Shown here one piece after another: positions 1-6,292 of a stretch of DNA of 19,101 nt (positions within the stretch are counted from its first letter, which is position 1; every line of letters starts with the position of its first letter). The notes beneath the pieces are model-generated. The model did no database searches, was not told the DNA's origin, and worked only from the letters and a program-made list of their open reading frames with translations. The stretch spans positions 1-19,101 of the forward strand of contig JAFRRE010000179.1 of NCBI GenBank assembly GCA_017428285.1, given 5' to 3'. Position numbers and translations under genes: made by a program. Origin of the DNA: Bacteroidales bacterium (GTDB taxonomy: Bacteria > Bacteroidota > Bacteroidia > Bacteroidales > F082).

Positions 1-2
1 GA

Positions 3-143
3 AAGGACAAAGTGCCAGCCGTTGAACAAACCGAAGCCACAGTGGACACCACCGAAGAGGACACGATGGCTGCCTTCTACGAACGGATGCAGCGCTGGAA
101 GGCTCTGCACGGATGGACCGATCGCTGGGAAAGCGAGAAATGA
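3..143 (+). CDS. C-terminal end of an unidentified protein (5' truncated)
   Basis: An open frame enters from the left edge and stops at TGA 141-143, giving about 46 residues. The tail is acidic and Thr/Glu-rich, then amphipathic and Trp-rich, ending in WTDRWESEK. No domain can be recognised from this fragment. The frame is supported by the absence of stops and by a strong hairpin starting five bases after the stop. In other Bacteroidetes a TPR protein often precedes the DUF4292/EnvC pair, so this could be its tail, but nothing in the visible residues proves it. Confidence 0.6.
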   Translation, partial: KDKVPAVEQTEATVDTTEEDTMAAFYERMQRWKALHGWTDRWESEK

Positions 144-147
144 ATGA

Positions 148-184
148 AGAGAGCCTCTATCACTTCTTAGGGTAGAGGCTCTCT
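148..184 (+). terminator. Perfect 12-bp hairpin after the first gene, probable terminator
   Basis: The arms at 148-159 and 173-184 are exact reverse complements (AGAGAGCCTCTA / TAGAGGCTCTCT) around a 13-nt loop. The hairpin begins five bases after the stop codon at 143 and is followed by a weakly T-rich stretch (TAGTTTCT). The U-tract is poor, so termination efficiency is uncertain, but position and stem length fit a 3' end. It separates the upstream gene from the promoter at 216. Confidence 0.6.
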
Positions 185-215
185 TAGTTTCTATGGCAAA
201 CTCATATCTTTTTCT

Positions 216-223
216 TAATTTTG
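216..223 (+). promoter_or_regulatory. Bacteroidetes-type -7 element (TAATTTTG)
   Basis: TAATTTTG matches the TAnnTTTG consensus of the Bacteroidetes housekeeping promoter and lies about 55 bp before the chosen GTG start of the DUF4292 gene. No clear TTTG is seen at the expected -33 distance. It probably drives the four-gene envelope operon to 3067. Confidence 0.5.
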
Positions 224-278
224 CACCGAAATAATCCATCACCCCTGTTTGGAACAAGATTTGAAGGAAAGGATAAAC

Positions 279-830
279 GTGAAAAACTGGTCCACCATAG
301 CATTTTTGGTTTTGTTGCTGGCCGCCACCTCCTGCGCCTCGCGCAAGAAAACCGTTAAGCCCACACAGCCGCAAACCTTCGAATGGCTGACCTCCAACCT
401 CGATATCCAAGCCGAAGGCAACGGCATGGCATTCGACGACTTGTCGGGACAGCTTAGGATGCGCAACGACAGCCTCGTGTGGCTCAGCGTCACCGCCACC
501 ATGGGCGTGGAAGTATTGCGCGCCAAAGTCAGCAACGACTCAATTTGGATGGTCAACCGATTGGAAAAGACCTATTTGGCCGAGCCATTGGATTCCGTTG
601 CCGTCCAAATCGGCATTCCCATCAGCCTGCCATGGATACAAACTTTGCTCTTGGACAATAATGAAGGGCTTCCGCCCGTTGAGAATCAGATTGTCCAATT
701 GAAGACCTTCTTTTTGGGCAACCTCTCCGCGAAAGTGAAATATAAAAACATCAAATTGGACGAAAAGACGAGCTTCCCGCTGAAGATTACGGATAAGATG
801 GAACGCATCCAATTACCGAAAAAACAATGA
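279..830 (+). CDS. DUF4292 family lipoprotein
   Basis: About 183 residues from the GTG at 279. I prefer this start over the upstream in-frame TTG at 249 because a purine-rich ribosome site (AAGGAAAGGA, about 264-272) stands 6-7 bases before it, and because it begins directly with a clean lipoprotein signal: MKNWS, a hydrophobic core, and lipobox ATSC. The body has the DUF4292 pattern of alternating short strands, including a run like 'RMRNDSLVWLSVTATMGVE' followed by 'VLRAKVSNDSIWMVNRLEK'. DUF4292 proteins are Bacteroidetes outer-membrane-anchored lipoproteins of unknown function with a LolB/LolA-like beta fold. The gene is somewhat short for the family. Its stop overlaps the ATG of the EnvC-like gene (ATGA), so the two are translationally coupled, and a joint role in envelope biogenesis is inferred. 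Confidence 0.8.
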   Translation: MKNWSTIAFLVLLLAATSCASRKKTVKPTQPQTFEWLTSNLDIQAEGNGMAFDDLSGQLRMRNDSLVWLSVTATMGVEVLRAKVSNDSIWMVNRLEKTYLAEPLDSVAVQIGIPISLPWIQTLLLDNNEGLPPVENQIVQLKTFFLGNLSAKVKYKNIKLDEKTSFPLKITDKMERIQLPKKQ

Positions 831-2194
831 AGAAATCTGAAAACATATTATTTGACACGAGACTTCGGGACTTCGGGACTTCGGGATCTCCCGTAGTCTC
901 GCAGTCTCGTAGTCTCGCAGTCTTTTCAGCTGTCATTTGTTTCCTCCTCCTCTTATTTACTTTCACCCCATCTTATGCGCAAAAGACCAAAGGCAAGTCG
1001 AAGAAGCAACTGCAAAACGAAATCACTTCGTTGCAGAAGGAGATTTCGACTGCCAACCAACTGCTGACAAAAACCAAGAAAGACAAGGAGATGACCCTCA
1101 ACGAGGTCAACCTTCTCGACAAGAAAATCAAACAGCGCGAGCAGCTCATCACGACATATAATGAACAGATTGCCGTCCTTGACGAGGAAATCAACGCCGG
1201 ACAAAAAAACATCAAGAGCCTGAACACAGACCTGGCCAACCTTCGCAAAGAATATGCGAAAATGGTGTCGTTTGCCTACAAAAACCGCAACCATTACAAT
1301 AACTTAGGGTTTATTTTTGCCTCCAAGGACTTCAACCAAGCCTTCACCCGATTGCGCTACATCCGGCAATTCAACGATGCCCGTAAAATCAAGATGGAAC
1401 AGATTGCCTCGACCGAAAGGCAAATCACGGGTGAGGTGGAAGCCAGCCAACAAGCCCGAGAGGAACAAGCTGCCTTGCTGAAAGACGAGAAAAACCAAAA
1501 AGAAGCCCTCCAAAAAGAAAAGAAAGAGCTTAACGGACAGGTGAACAAGCTCAAAAAGAAAGAAGGCAGCCTGCAACAAGACATCAAGAACAAGCAACAA
1601 CAGGCCAAAAAGCTGCAAAAGGCCATCGACGACATTATCGCCGAGGAAATCAGAAGAGCCAATGCCGAAGCCGAACGGAAACGCAAGGAAGAAGCCAAGA
1701 AAAACGCCAACAAAGGCAAGACCACGACCACAACAACCAAAGAAAAAGGCATGGCCCTGACTCCTGCTGAGAAAACCCTATCGACCAGTTTTGTCAACAA
1801 CAAAGGCAAGCTGCCCTGGCCTGTGGAGCGCGGGGTCATTTCATCCTCATTCGGCAAACATGCCTCGGTGGTGTCAGACAAAGTCACCGTGACCAACAAT
1901 GGCATCGACATCGCCACCACTGAAAACGCACAAGCCCGTGCCGTCTTTGTTGGAGAAGTGGCCAGTGTCACCAAACTGACAGGCTCCAACACGGTGGTCA
2001 TCATCCGCCACGGTGAGTATTTCACGGTGTATTCCAACCTCGAAAATGTCACTGTGAAACGCGGCGACAAGGTGAAAACCAAACAAAATATTGGCACCGT
2101 GCACACCAACAAGACCGAGAACAAAACGGAATTGCATTTTGAACTCTTGAAAGAACAAGCGCGACAAAATCCCGCAAACTGGCTATCGAAATGA
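827..2194 (+). CDS. envC: EnvC-like murein hydrolase activator (coiled coil + degenerate LytM/M23 domain)
   Basis: 455 residues. A hydrophobic signal segment (about 29-51, cleavage after SYA) precedes a long Lys/Glu/Gln-rich coiled coil (about 55-290), a Thr/Lys linker (about 297-308) and a C-terminal LytM/M23 domain (about 328-455). The M23 zinc and catalytic residues are largely missing: the first ligand in HxGID is Asn357 (NNGID, Asp361 kept), the Y-x-H site is Asn404, and the HxH pair is E435-L-H437. This fits an EnvC-type activator of amidases rather than an active peptidase. It acts in the periplasm during cell separation. ATGA overlaps link it to both neighbours. Oddity: about 20 residues between the start codon and the signal core (roughly 11-33) are encoded by an array of 8-bp repeats. 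No in-frame ATG, GTG or TTG lies between the array and the signal core, so ATG 827 appears to be the true start. Confidence 0.88.
   Translation: MKKSENILFDTRLRDFGTSGSPVVSQSRSLAVFSAVICFLLLLFTFTPSYAQKTKGKSKKQLQNEITSLQKEISTANQLLTKTKKDKEMTLNEVNLLDKKIKQREQLITTYNEQIAVLDEEINAGQKNIKSLNTDLANLRKEYAKMVSFAYKNRNHYNNLGFIFASKDFNQAFTRLRYIRQFNDARKIKMEQIASTERQITGEVEASQQAREEQAALLKDEKNQKEALQKEKKELNGQVNKLKKKEGSLQQDIKNKQQQAKKLQKAIDDIIAEEIRRANAEAERKRKEEAKKNANKGKTTTTTTKEKGMALTPAEKTLSTSFVNNKGKLPWPVERGVISSSFGKHASVVSDKVTVTNNGIDIATTENAQARAVFVGEVASVTKLTGSNTVVIIRHGEYFTVYSNLENVTVKRGDKVKTKQNIGTVHTNKTENKTELHFELLKEQARQNPANWLSK
859..922 (+). repeat. Tandem and inverted 8-bp repeat array inside the EnvC-like gene
   Basis: Three exact tandem copies of GACTTCGG occupy 861-884. 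After an 8-bp spacer, nearly four copies of G(T/C)AGTCTC occupy 893-922. GAGACT at 859-864 is the complement of the AGTCTC cores at 895-900, 903-908 and 911-916, so the two halves can fold on each other. The array lies wholly in the coding frame of the EnvC-like gene and encodes a low-complexity Arg/Ser/Gly/Val stretch just before its signal peptide. Confidence 0.85.
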
Positions 2195-2460
2195 AAAGTA
2201 TCATAAATAGAGAAGCGTGTTTTGAATCCCCCCTGCCCCCCTTAAAAGGGGGGAACTCCCCCTCTAAGAGGGGGCTGGGGGGAGTAAAAACAATCTTACT
2301 TCTCGCATTAATTCTTACCACAGTCTTCATATCTTCCTGCAAGACCAAAGAAGTGCCTGGCCGTCGCCGCGCACCGCGCCACTGCAACAGCTGCACCAAG
2401 TGGAGCTATACGCCACAGGAAACCATAGAATACGAACTCCTGCACAACGATGAAGGCTGA
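2191..2460 (+). CDS. Small lipoprotein of unknown function with repeat-encoded N-terminal extension
   Basis: 89 residues. ATG overlaps the EnvC stop (ATGA). A hydrophobic segment (about 33-46) ends in the lipobox ISSC, predicting lipidation at Cys50. The mature part is only about 40 residues: Arg/Lys-rich, then a CNSC motif (Cys65 and Cys68) followed by TKWSY, and an acidic tail. Small Bacteroidetes lipoproteins with a C-x-x-C or CxCPxW motif are common, but none has a function I can assign. Residues about 12-32 (ESPLPPLKGG... to GLGGV) are encoded by a G/C-rich double-hairpin repeat. No alternative start codon lies between that repeat and the signal core. The gene ends 11 bp inside the next one. 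Confidence 0.72.
   Translation: MKSIINREACFESPLPPLKGGNSPSKRGLGGVKTILLLALILTTVFISSCKTKEVPGRRRAPRHCNSCTKWSYTPQETIEYELLHNDEG
2228..2283 (+). repeat. G/C-rich double-hairpin repeat inside a lipoprotein gene
   Basis: Two perfect hairpins stand side by side: CCCCCCTT (2236-2243) with AAGGGGGG (2246-2253), and CCCCCTCT (2258-2265) with AGAGGGGG (2267-2274). Outer runs of C (2228-2233) and G (2277-2282) can pair around both. This looks like a family of dispersed repeats often seen in Bacteroidetes and cyanobacterial genomes; here it is read in frame through the N-terminus of the lipoprotein gene. Confidence 0.85.
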
Positions 2461-3067
2461 AGAACTTCAACTATTGAAACGCTACTTTCCCGAGGCTGCG
2501 GTGGTTATGGTGGGTGAGATGTTCACACAACGCCGTTTCAAACTACATTTCAAGCGACCGCGCAGCTCCAAATTGGGCGATTTCCGTCCGCCACGAACCC
2601 CCAACGGCATTTGTTCCATCACGCTCAATCTGGACTTGAATCCCTATCAGATGCTCATCACCTATGTTCACGAAGTGGCGCATTACGATGTGTATCAGCA
2701 ATATGGCTCAAGAAATGTGCAGCCCCATGGCCAAGAATGGCAAACGAGTTTTTCCACTTTGTTGCAACCCTTTCTGACTGAAACCATCTTCCCAAAAGAG
2801 GTTCTCACCGCTCTGCAAAAACACTTGCAACACATCAAAGCCAGCAGCACCGCCGACCAAAACCTTCAAAGGGTATTGCACCAATACGACAAGAACTCCG
2901 ATAATGTGACCACAGTGGAGAGCCTTCCCGCAGGAGCCCGATTTGTGTTGAAAAACGGTCTCATCTTCCAAAAAGGGGAGAAGCAACGCACCCGCTATAA
3001 ATGCTATTGCGAGAGCAACGGACGCTGGTATTTTGTGTCAGCTTTGGCGGAAGTGAAAACTTTGTAA
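2450..3067 (+). CDS. SprT-like zinc metalloprotease domain protein
   Basis: 205 residues. The motif HEVAH (His74, Glu75, His78) followed by QQYGSRNVQPHGQEW, with His93 as the likely third zinc ligand, is the SprT/Spartan-like signature. The C-terminal part, RTRYKCYCESNGRWYF then ALAEV, matches the family's terminal strand region, where a cysteine-containing small beta element is common. No signal peptide is seen, so it is probably cytoplasmic. Spartan relatives digest DNA-protein crosslinks; the bacterial members are uncharacterised, so the substrate is unknown. It overlaps the upstream lipoprotein gene by 11 bp and is the last gene of the operon. Confidence 0.85.
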   Translation: MKAEELQLLKRYFPEAAVVMVGEMFTQRRFKLHFKRPRSSKLGDFRPPRTPNGICSITLNLDLNPYQMLITYVHEVAHYDVYQQYGSRNVQPHGQEWQTSFSTLLQPFLTETIFPKEVLTALQKHLQHIKASSTADQNLQRVLHQYDKNSDNVTTVESLPAGARFVLKNGLIFQKGEKQRTRYKCYCESNGRWYFVSALAEVKTL

Positions 3068-3075
3068 ATTCTTTC

Positions 3076-3112
3076 AAACAATTCAACAATCAACGATTAA
3101 ACAATTCAACAA
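3076..3112 (+). repeat. 14-bp direct repeat upstream of the fucose-cluster promoter
   Basis: AAACAATTCAACAA occurs at 3076-3089 and again at 3099-3112, a period of 23 bp. The second copy ends five bases before the -7 element at 3118, so the pair covers the region where a -33 box or an activator would bind. It may be a dispersed repeat or an operator; the sequence does not decide. Confidence 0.6.
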
Positions 3113-3117
3113 ATCTT

Positions 3118-3125
3118 TATCTTTG
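3118..3125 (+). promoter_or_regulatory. Bacteroidetes -7 element (TATCTTTG) of the fucose-like cluster
   Basis: TATCTTTG is an exact TAnnTTTG match ending 18 bp before the ATG at 3144. This implies a very short leader, as is usual in this phylum. A -33 TTTG is not evident; the position is occupied by the 14-bp repeat. No comparable element is seen before the permease gene, so this promoter may serve the genes up to 6612. Confidence 0.65.
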
Positions 3126-3143
3126 CAGCCAAAACCAAGCTGA

Positions 3144-4313
3144 ATGACCAAAAAAGTATTTGTTTCAGGATGTTACGACCTCTTGCATAGTGGACATGTG
3201 GAGTTTTTCCGCCAAGCGGCACAATATGGCGACCTTTATGTAGGCATCGGCTCCGACGAGACCATCCTTCACTACAAAAACCATAAGACCCTTTACCCTG
3301 AACAGGAACGCCTCTTCATGGTGAAAGCCATCCGTTATGTGAAAGACGCTTTTATCAACGATGGCGACGGCGTGATGGACTTTGTGGGCACTGTGGACAA
3401 AATAAAACCCGACATTTTTGTGGTGAATGAAGATGGTGCCTCCGAGGAAAAACGTCGTTTCTGCGAAACGCGCGGCATCGAATATGTGGTGCTGCAACGC
3501 ACGCCATCGGAAGGCTTGGAAGCGCGTTCGTCGACGGCATTGAAACATGACCTTTGTCAGATTCCCACCCGCTTGGACTTGGCCGGCACTTGGATTGACC
3601 AGCCTTATGTCTCATGTTTTGCGCCAGGTTGGGCCATCACCATTTCGTTGCAGCCGACTTTCGAGGTACGCGAACGTTGCGGCCTCTCCACTTCGACCCG
3701 CAACATGATCAAGAAAATCTGGCCGATGAAATTGCCCGACATGGATCCTGAGACGCTTGCCAAATTGGTCTTCTGCTTCGAGAATGACCCTGAACGAAGC
3801 GACGGCATCATCAGCGGGGCACAAGACAGCATCGGCATTTGTATGCCTGGGTTGGTGAGGCATTATTACGACAAACTCTACTGGCCCATCAAGTTTGAAA
3901 CCTGCCAAGACGAAACCATCTTGAACTGGCTTGAAAATCATCTCATCATGATCCCAATGGAACCTCGCCGTCCCGGATGTTCCGTGGTGGAAGGCAAGGA
4001 CATCACCGAGCCGAAGGTCAAGGCTCTGGCCAAGGCTGCCGACGACTGTTGGAACGCCATCATGGCTATGGATTTAAGTGCTTTTGCCTCAGCCTACAAA
4101 GCCTCTTTTGAAGCACAAACCGCCATGTTTCCTGCTATGATTCAAGGCTCGGTACAAGATTATATTGACAAATATTCCGCTATGGACAATGTATTGGCTT
4201 GGAAGATGCCTGGTGCCGGCGGCGGCGGCTATCTAGCCTGCGTAGTCAAAGATTCGGTTGCTTTTTATCAGGCTCATCCCGAAGCAATTTGTCTTGATAT
4301 TAGAAGAAAGTAG
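3144..4313 (+). CDS. Cytidylyltransferase-like / GHMP kinase fusion protein, probable deoxysugar-1-phosphate synthesis and activation
   Basis: 389 residues. Residues 1-135 form a small nucleotidyltransferase of the cytidylyltransferase-like family: the nucleotide-binding HSGH is at 15-18, and RSSTAL (128-133) sits where the second signature (ISTT-like) is expected. Residues 139-389 are a GHMP sugar kinase domain: PTRLDLAGTWIDQP (141-154, motif 1), SGAQDS (224-229), and PGAGGGGY (356-363, motif 3). The expected Gly/Ser-rich motif 2 is represented only by GLSTST (180-185), much closer to motif 1 than in ordinary GHMP kinases, and the domain is short at about 250 residues. I recall related Bacteroidetes proteins with the same architecture, so this is probably a family trait and not damage. 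Next to a FucP permease and a mutarotase it probably phosphorylates a fucose-like sugar at C1 and may couple it to a nucleotide. The substrate and the nucleotide (CTP or other) are inferred. Confidence 0.75.
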   Translation: MTKKVFVSGCYDLLHSGHVEFFRQAAQYGDLYVGIGSDETILHYKNHKTLYPEQERLFMVKAIRYVKDAFINDGDGVMDFVGTVDKIKPDIFVVNEDGASEEKRRFCETRGIEYVVLQRTPSEGLEARSSTALKHDLCQIPTRLDLAGTWIDQPYVSCFAPGWAITISLQPTFEVRERCGLSTSTRNMIKKIWPMKLPDMDPETLAKLVFCFENDPERSDGIISGAQDSIGICMPGLVRHYYDKLYWPIKFETCQDETILNWLENHLIMIPMEPRRPGCSVVEGKDITEPKVKALAKAADDCWNAIMAMDLSAFASAYKASFEAQTAMFPAMIQGSVQDYIDKYSAMDNVLAWKMPGAGGGGYLACVVKDSVAFYQAHPEAICLDIRRK

Positions 4314-4320
4314 TTATTTA

Positions 4321-4493
4321 TCAAGAATTTGAGAATTAGAGAAAAAATGCCGAGTCGAGTTATACAGAAGTCTTGCACCTTCGGTGCGTTGAATTGGAGA
4401 ACCGAAAATCGTTCACGATTTTCATCTCTAATTCAAAAAATTCAAATGAAGACCCGAAATGGAAATTCTGAGATTCTCTAATTCTTGATAAAA
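4321..4493 (+). repeat. Long copy of the palindromic repeat flanking the GxxExxY gene
   Basis: The left module at 4321-4348 is 28 bp and identical to 4921-4948. The right module at 4473-4493 (ATTCTCTAATTCTTGATAAA...) is identical to 4954-4974. Left and right modules are inverted relative to each other (TCAAGAATT / AATTCTTGA cores). This copy carries about 120 extra bases in the middle with further hairpins: GCACC-TTC-GGTGC at 4375-4387, and GAAAATCG-TTCA-CGATTTTC at about 4404-4423, nested between GAATT and AATTC. It fills most of the 194-bp gap between the fusion gene and the GxxExxY gene. No promoter was recognised in it. Confidence 0.85.
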
Positions 4494-4507
4494 CAAAACA
4501 ACATAAT

Positions 4508-4903
4508 ATGAGCGGATTAATTTACCCAACAGAGAGTGGAAAACTATTTGGCTTAGCATTGCAACTTCACAAAGAACTGGGGTGCGGTTTTAAAGAGAAA
4601 GTATATCAGGATGCTTTTGAAGTGCTTTTGCAAGAAAACAATATACCTTACGAAAGAGAAAAACACATTGAGATTGAATATCATGGAGTTGTTTTGGAAC
4701 ATGGATTTTTCTATGATTTCCTATGCTATGACAAAATTGGTGTTGAACTGAAAGCATTTACTGAGATTACTGGAGAATTCGAAAGTCAACTGATCAACTA
4801 TCTTCACGTTGGAAATCATCAGCTTGGATTATTGCTGAATTTCGGATCAAGTAGTTTACAATATAAGTGGATTCCAAATAGAAAAGATTATAAAGGAAAG
4901 TGA
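4508..4903 (+). CDS. GxxExxY protein (predicted PD-(D/E)XK nuclease-like)
   Basis: 131 residues, normal for the family. The name-giving motif is GFKEKVY (Gly27, Glu30, Tyr33), preceded by the usual IYPTES...LHKELGCG. A PD-(D/E)XK-like core follows: Asp70 (FYDF), then Glu80 and Lys82 (VELKAF), then Gln94 in SQLINYL, ending in GLLLNFG. Function is not established; the fold predicts nucleic-acid cleavage. GxxExxY genes are patchily distributed and often found in repeat or mobile settings. Here the gene is flanked on both sides by the same palindromic repeat and sits between two genes that otherwise look like one operon. Its codon use is more AT-rich than its neighbours, which supports recent acquisition. 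Confidence 0.88.
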   Translation: MSGLIYPTESGKLFGLALQLHKELGCGFKEKVYQDAFEVLLQENNIPYEREKHIEIEYHGVVLEHGFFYDFLCYDKIGVELKAFTEITGEFESQLINYLHVGNHQLGLLLNFGSSSLQYKWIPNRKDYKGK

Positions 4904-4920
4904 ATATAAACAAATAATAA

Positions 4921-4974
4921 TCAAGAATTTGAGAATTAGAGAAAAAATCTGAAATTCTCTAATTCTTGATAAAA
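4921..4974 (+). repeat. Short copy of the palindromic repeat flanking the GxxExxY gene
   Basis: This compact copy consists of the left module (4921-4948), a few bases, and the right module (4954-4974). GAATTAGAGAA (4933-4943) pairs with TTCTCTAATTC (4955-4965) across an 11-nt loop, and the flanks TCAAG/CTTGA extend the pairing. It starts exactly 600 bp after the left copy and ends 22 bp before the permease ATG. Confidence 0.85.
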
Positions 4975-4996
4975 ACTTGATAATAAATACTTGAAT

Positions 4997-6292
4997 ATGA
5001 ATAAAGTAGTAGAAAAAAAATACCTATTGGCCTTTGTCTTGGTGACCTGTTGTTTCGCCTTGTGGGGCTTTGCCAATGACATCACCAACCCTATGGTGAA
5101 GGCTTTTTCCAAGATTTTCCGAATGAGCGTAACTGACGGTGCCTTGGTGCAACTTGCCTTCTATGGCGGCTATTTCTGTATGGCTTTGCCCGCTGCTCTG
5201 TTTGTGCAAAAACATTCCTTTAAAGCAGGTTTGTTGATGGGTCTTGGGTTATACGCCATAGGAGCCTTGATGTTCATTCCAGCCAAGGCAACGGGCAGTT
5301 ATTATCCATTTCTCATCGCATATTTCGTGCTGACTTGTGGTCTTTCTTTCCTTGAAACGACGGCCAATCCCTATATCCTCTCGATGGGCAGCAAAGACAC
5401 GGCTACGCGACGTCTCAACCTAGCCCAAGCCTTTAATCCCATCGGCTCGTTGGCGGGTATGTTCGTGGCGATGCAGTTCATTCAAGCCAAACTCAACCCG
5501 CTGAGCACCGAAGAACGCGCTTTGCTCAACGAAGAGCAATTCGACGCCATAAAAAATGCCGACCTCTCCGTATTGAGCCGACCCTATGTTATCATCGGAG
5601 CTGTGTTGGTGGTGTTTTTTGTCGTCATCCTGCTTTTGGTGAAGACACAAGCCAAAACTGAGGAAAGCAATGACCAAAAATTTGGTCCTATGGTAAAACG
5701 TTTGTGGCAAAACAAGCCTTACCGCTATGGCGTGGTGGCACAGTTCTTCTATGTCGGTGTGCAAATCATGTGCTGGACCTTTATTATCCAATACGGCACA
5801 CGCGTCTTTATGAACGAAGGCATGACCGAACAAGTTGCTGAAGTGCTTTCACAACGCTATAACATCGTGGCGATGGCCATTTTCTGTGTGAGCCGCTTCA
5901 TTTGCACCTTCCTGCTGAAATACATCCATCCATCCAAGTTGCTGACTTACTTAGGTATAGCTGGAGCAGTATTAGTGTTAGGCGTTATTTTCCTCGATGG
6001 ACGCGCAGGAATATATTGCTTGGTCGCCGTTTCAGCATGCATGAGCTTGATGTTCCCGACCATTTATGGCATTGCCTTGACCGATACAGGTGAAGATGCC
6101 AAAATCGGGGCCGCAGGATTGATTATGGCTATCTTGGGTGGTTCAGTGTTGCCACCTTTGCAAGCACGTATCATCGATGGTGGCGGACTTGGAAGTATCG
6201 CTTCCGTGAACTTGAGCTTTGTTTTACCCTTGATTTGCTTTGTTGTCATCGTTATTTACGGACTATTCATCACTAAAACCGAGAAAAAATGA
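4997..6292 (+). CDS. fucP: L-fucose:H+ symporter family permease
   Basis: About 431 residues from ATG 4997; an in-frame TTG two codons upstream (4991) is less likely. It is a major facilitator protein with about 12 hydrophobic segments. It is FucP-like by ALWGFANDITNPMV in TM1 (Asp28, near the position of the proton-coupling Asp46 of E. coli FucP) and by GLSFLETTANPYI (Glu120, matching Glu135 of E. coli FucP, which contacts sugar). An insertion of about 30 residues (PLSTEERALLNEEQF...) lies between TM5 and TM6, as in other Bacteroidetes sugar MFS transporters. It acts in the inner membrane and probably imports L-fucose or a related hexose. Its stop overlaps the mutarotase start (ATGA). No TAnnTTTG promoter is seen upstream, so it likely depends on the promoter at 3118 reading through the GxxExxY cassette. 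Confidence 0.85.
   Translation: MNKVVEKKYLLAFVLVTCCFALWGFANDITNPMVKAFSKIFRMSVTDGALVQLAFYGGYFCMALPAALFVQKHSFKAGLLMGLGLYAIGALMFIPAKATGSYYPFLIAYFVLTCGLSFLETTANPYILSMGSKDTATRRLNLAQAFNPIGSLAGMFVAMQFIQAKLNPLSTEERALLNEEQFDAIKNADLSVLSRPYVIIGAVLVVFFVVILLLVKTQAKTEESNDQKFGPMVKRLWQNKPYRYGVVAQFFYVGVQIMCWTFIIQYGTRVFMNEGMTEQVAEVLSQRYNIVAMAIFCVSRFICTFLLKYIHPSKLLTYLGIAGAVLVLGVIFLDGRAGIYCLVAVSACMSLMFPTIYGIALTDTGEDAKIGAAGLIMAILGGSVLPPLQARIIDGGGLGSIASVNLSFVLPLICFVVIVIYGLFITKTEKK

Noticed and set aside
249..278. TTG at 249 as the start of the DUF4292 lipoprotein
   Set aside because: It would add ten charged residues before the signal peptide; the GTG at 279 has a good ribosome site and gives a normal lipoprotein signal.
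859..922. CRISPR-like array
   Set aside because: Units are 8 bp and adjacent with no unique spacers, no cas genes are present, and the array is coding.
827..2460. EnvC-like and lipoprotein genes as pseudogenes broken by repeat insertion
   Set aside because: Both frames stay open through the repeats, signal peptides and downstream domains are intact, and start/stop overlaps with neighbours are preserved.
3612..4313. Internal deletion in the GHMP kinase half of the fusion protein
   Set aside because: Not supported as damage: the frame is intact, motifs before and after are in order, and I recall the same short layout in related Bacteroidetes proteins. It is kept only as an unusual domain form.
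4314..4507. Riboswitch or small RNA gene in the hairpin-rich gap
   Set aside because: The outer parts recur after the GxxExxY gene as a repeat, no riboswitch core was recognised, and no promoter or terminator frames it.
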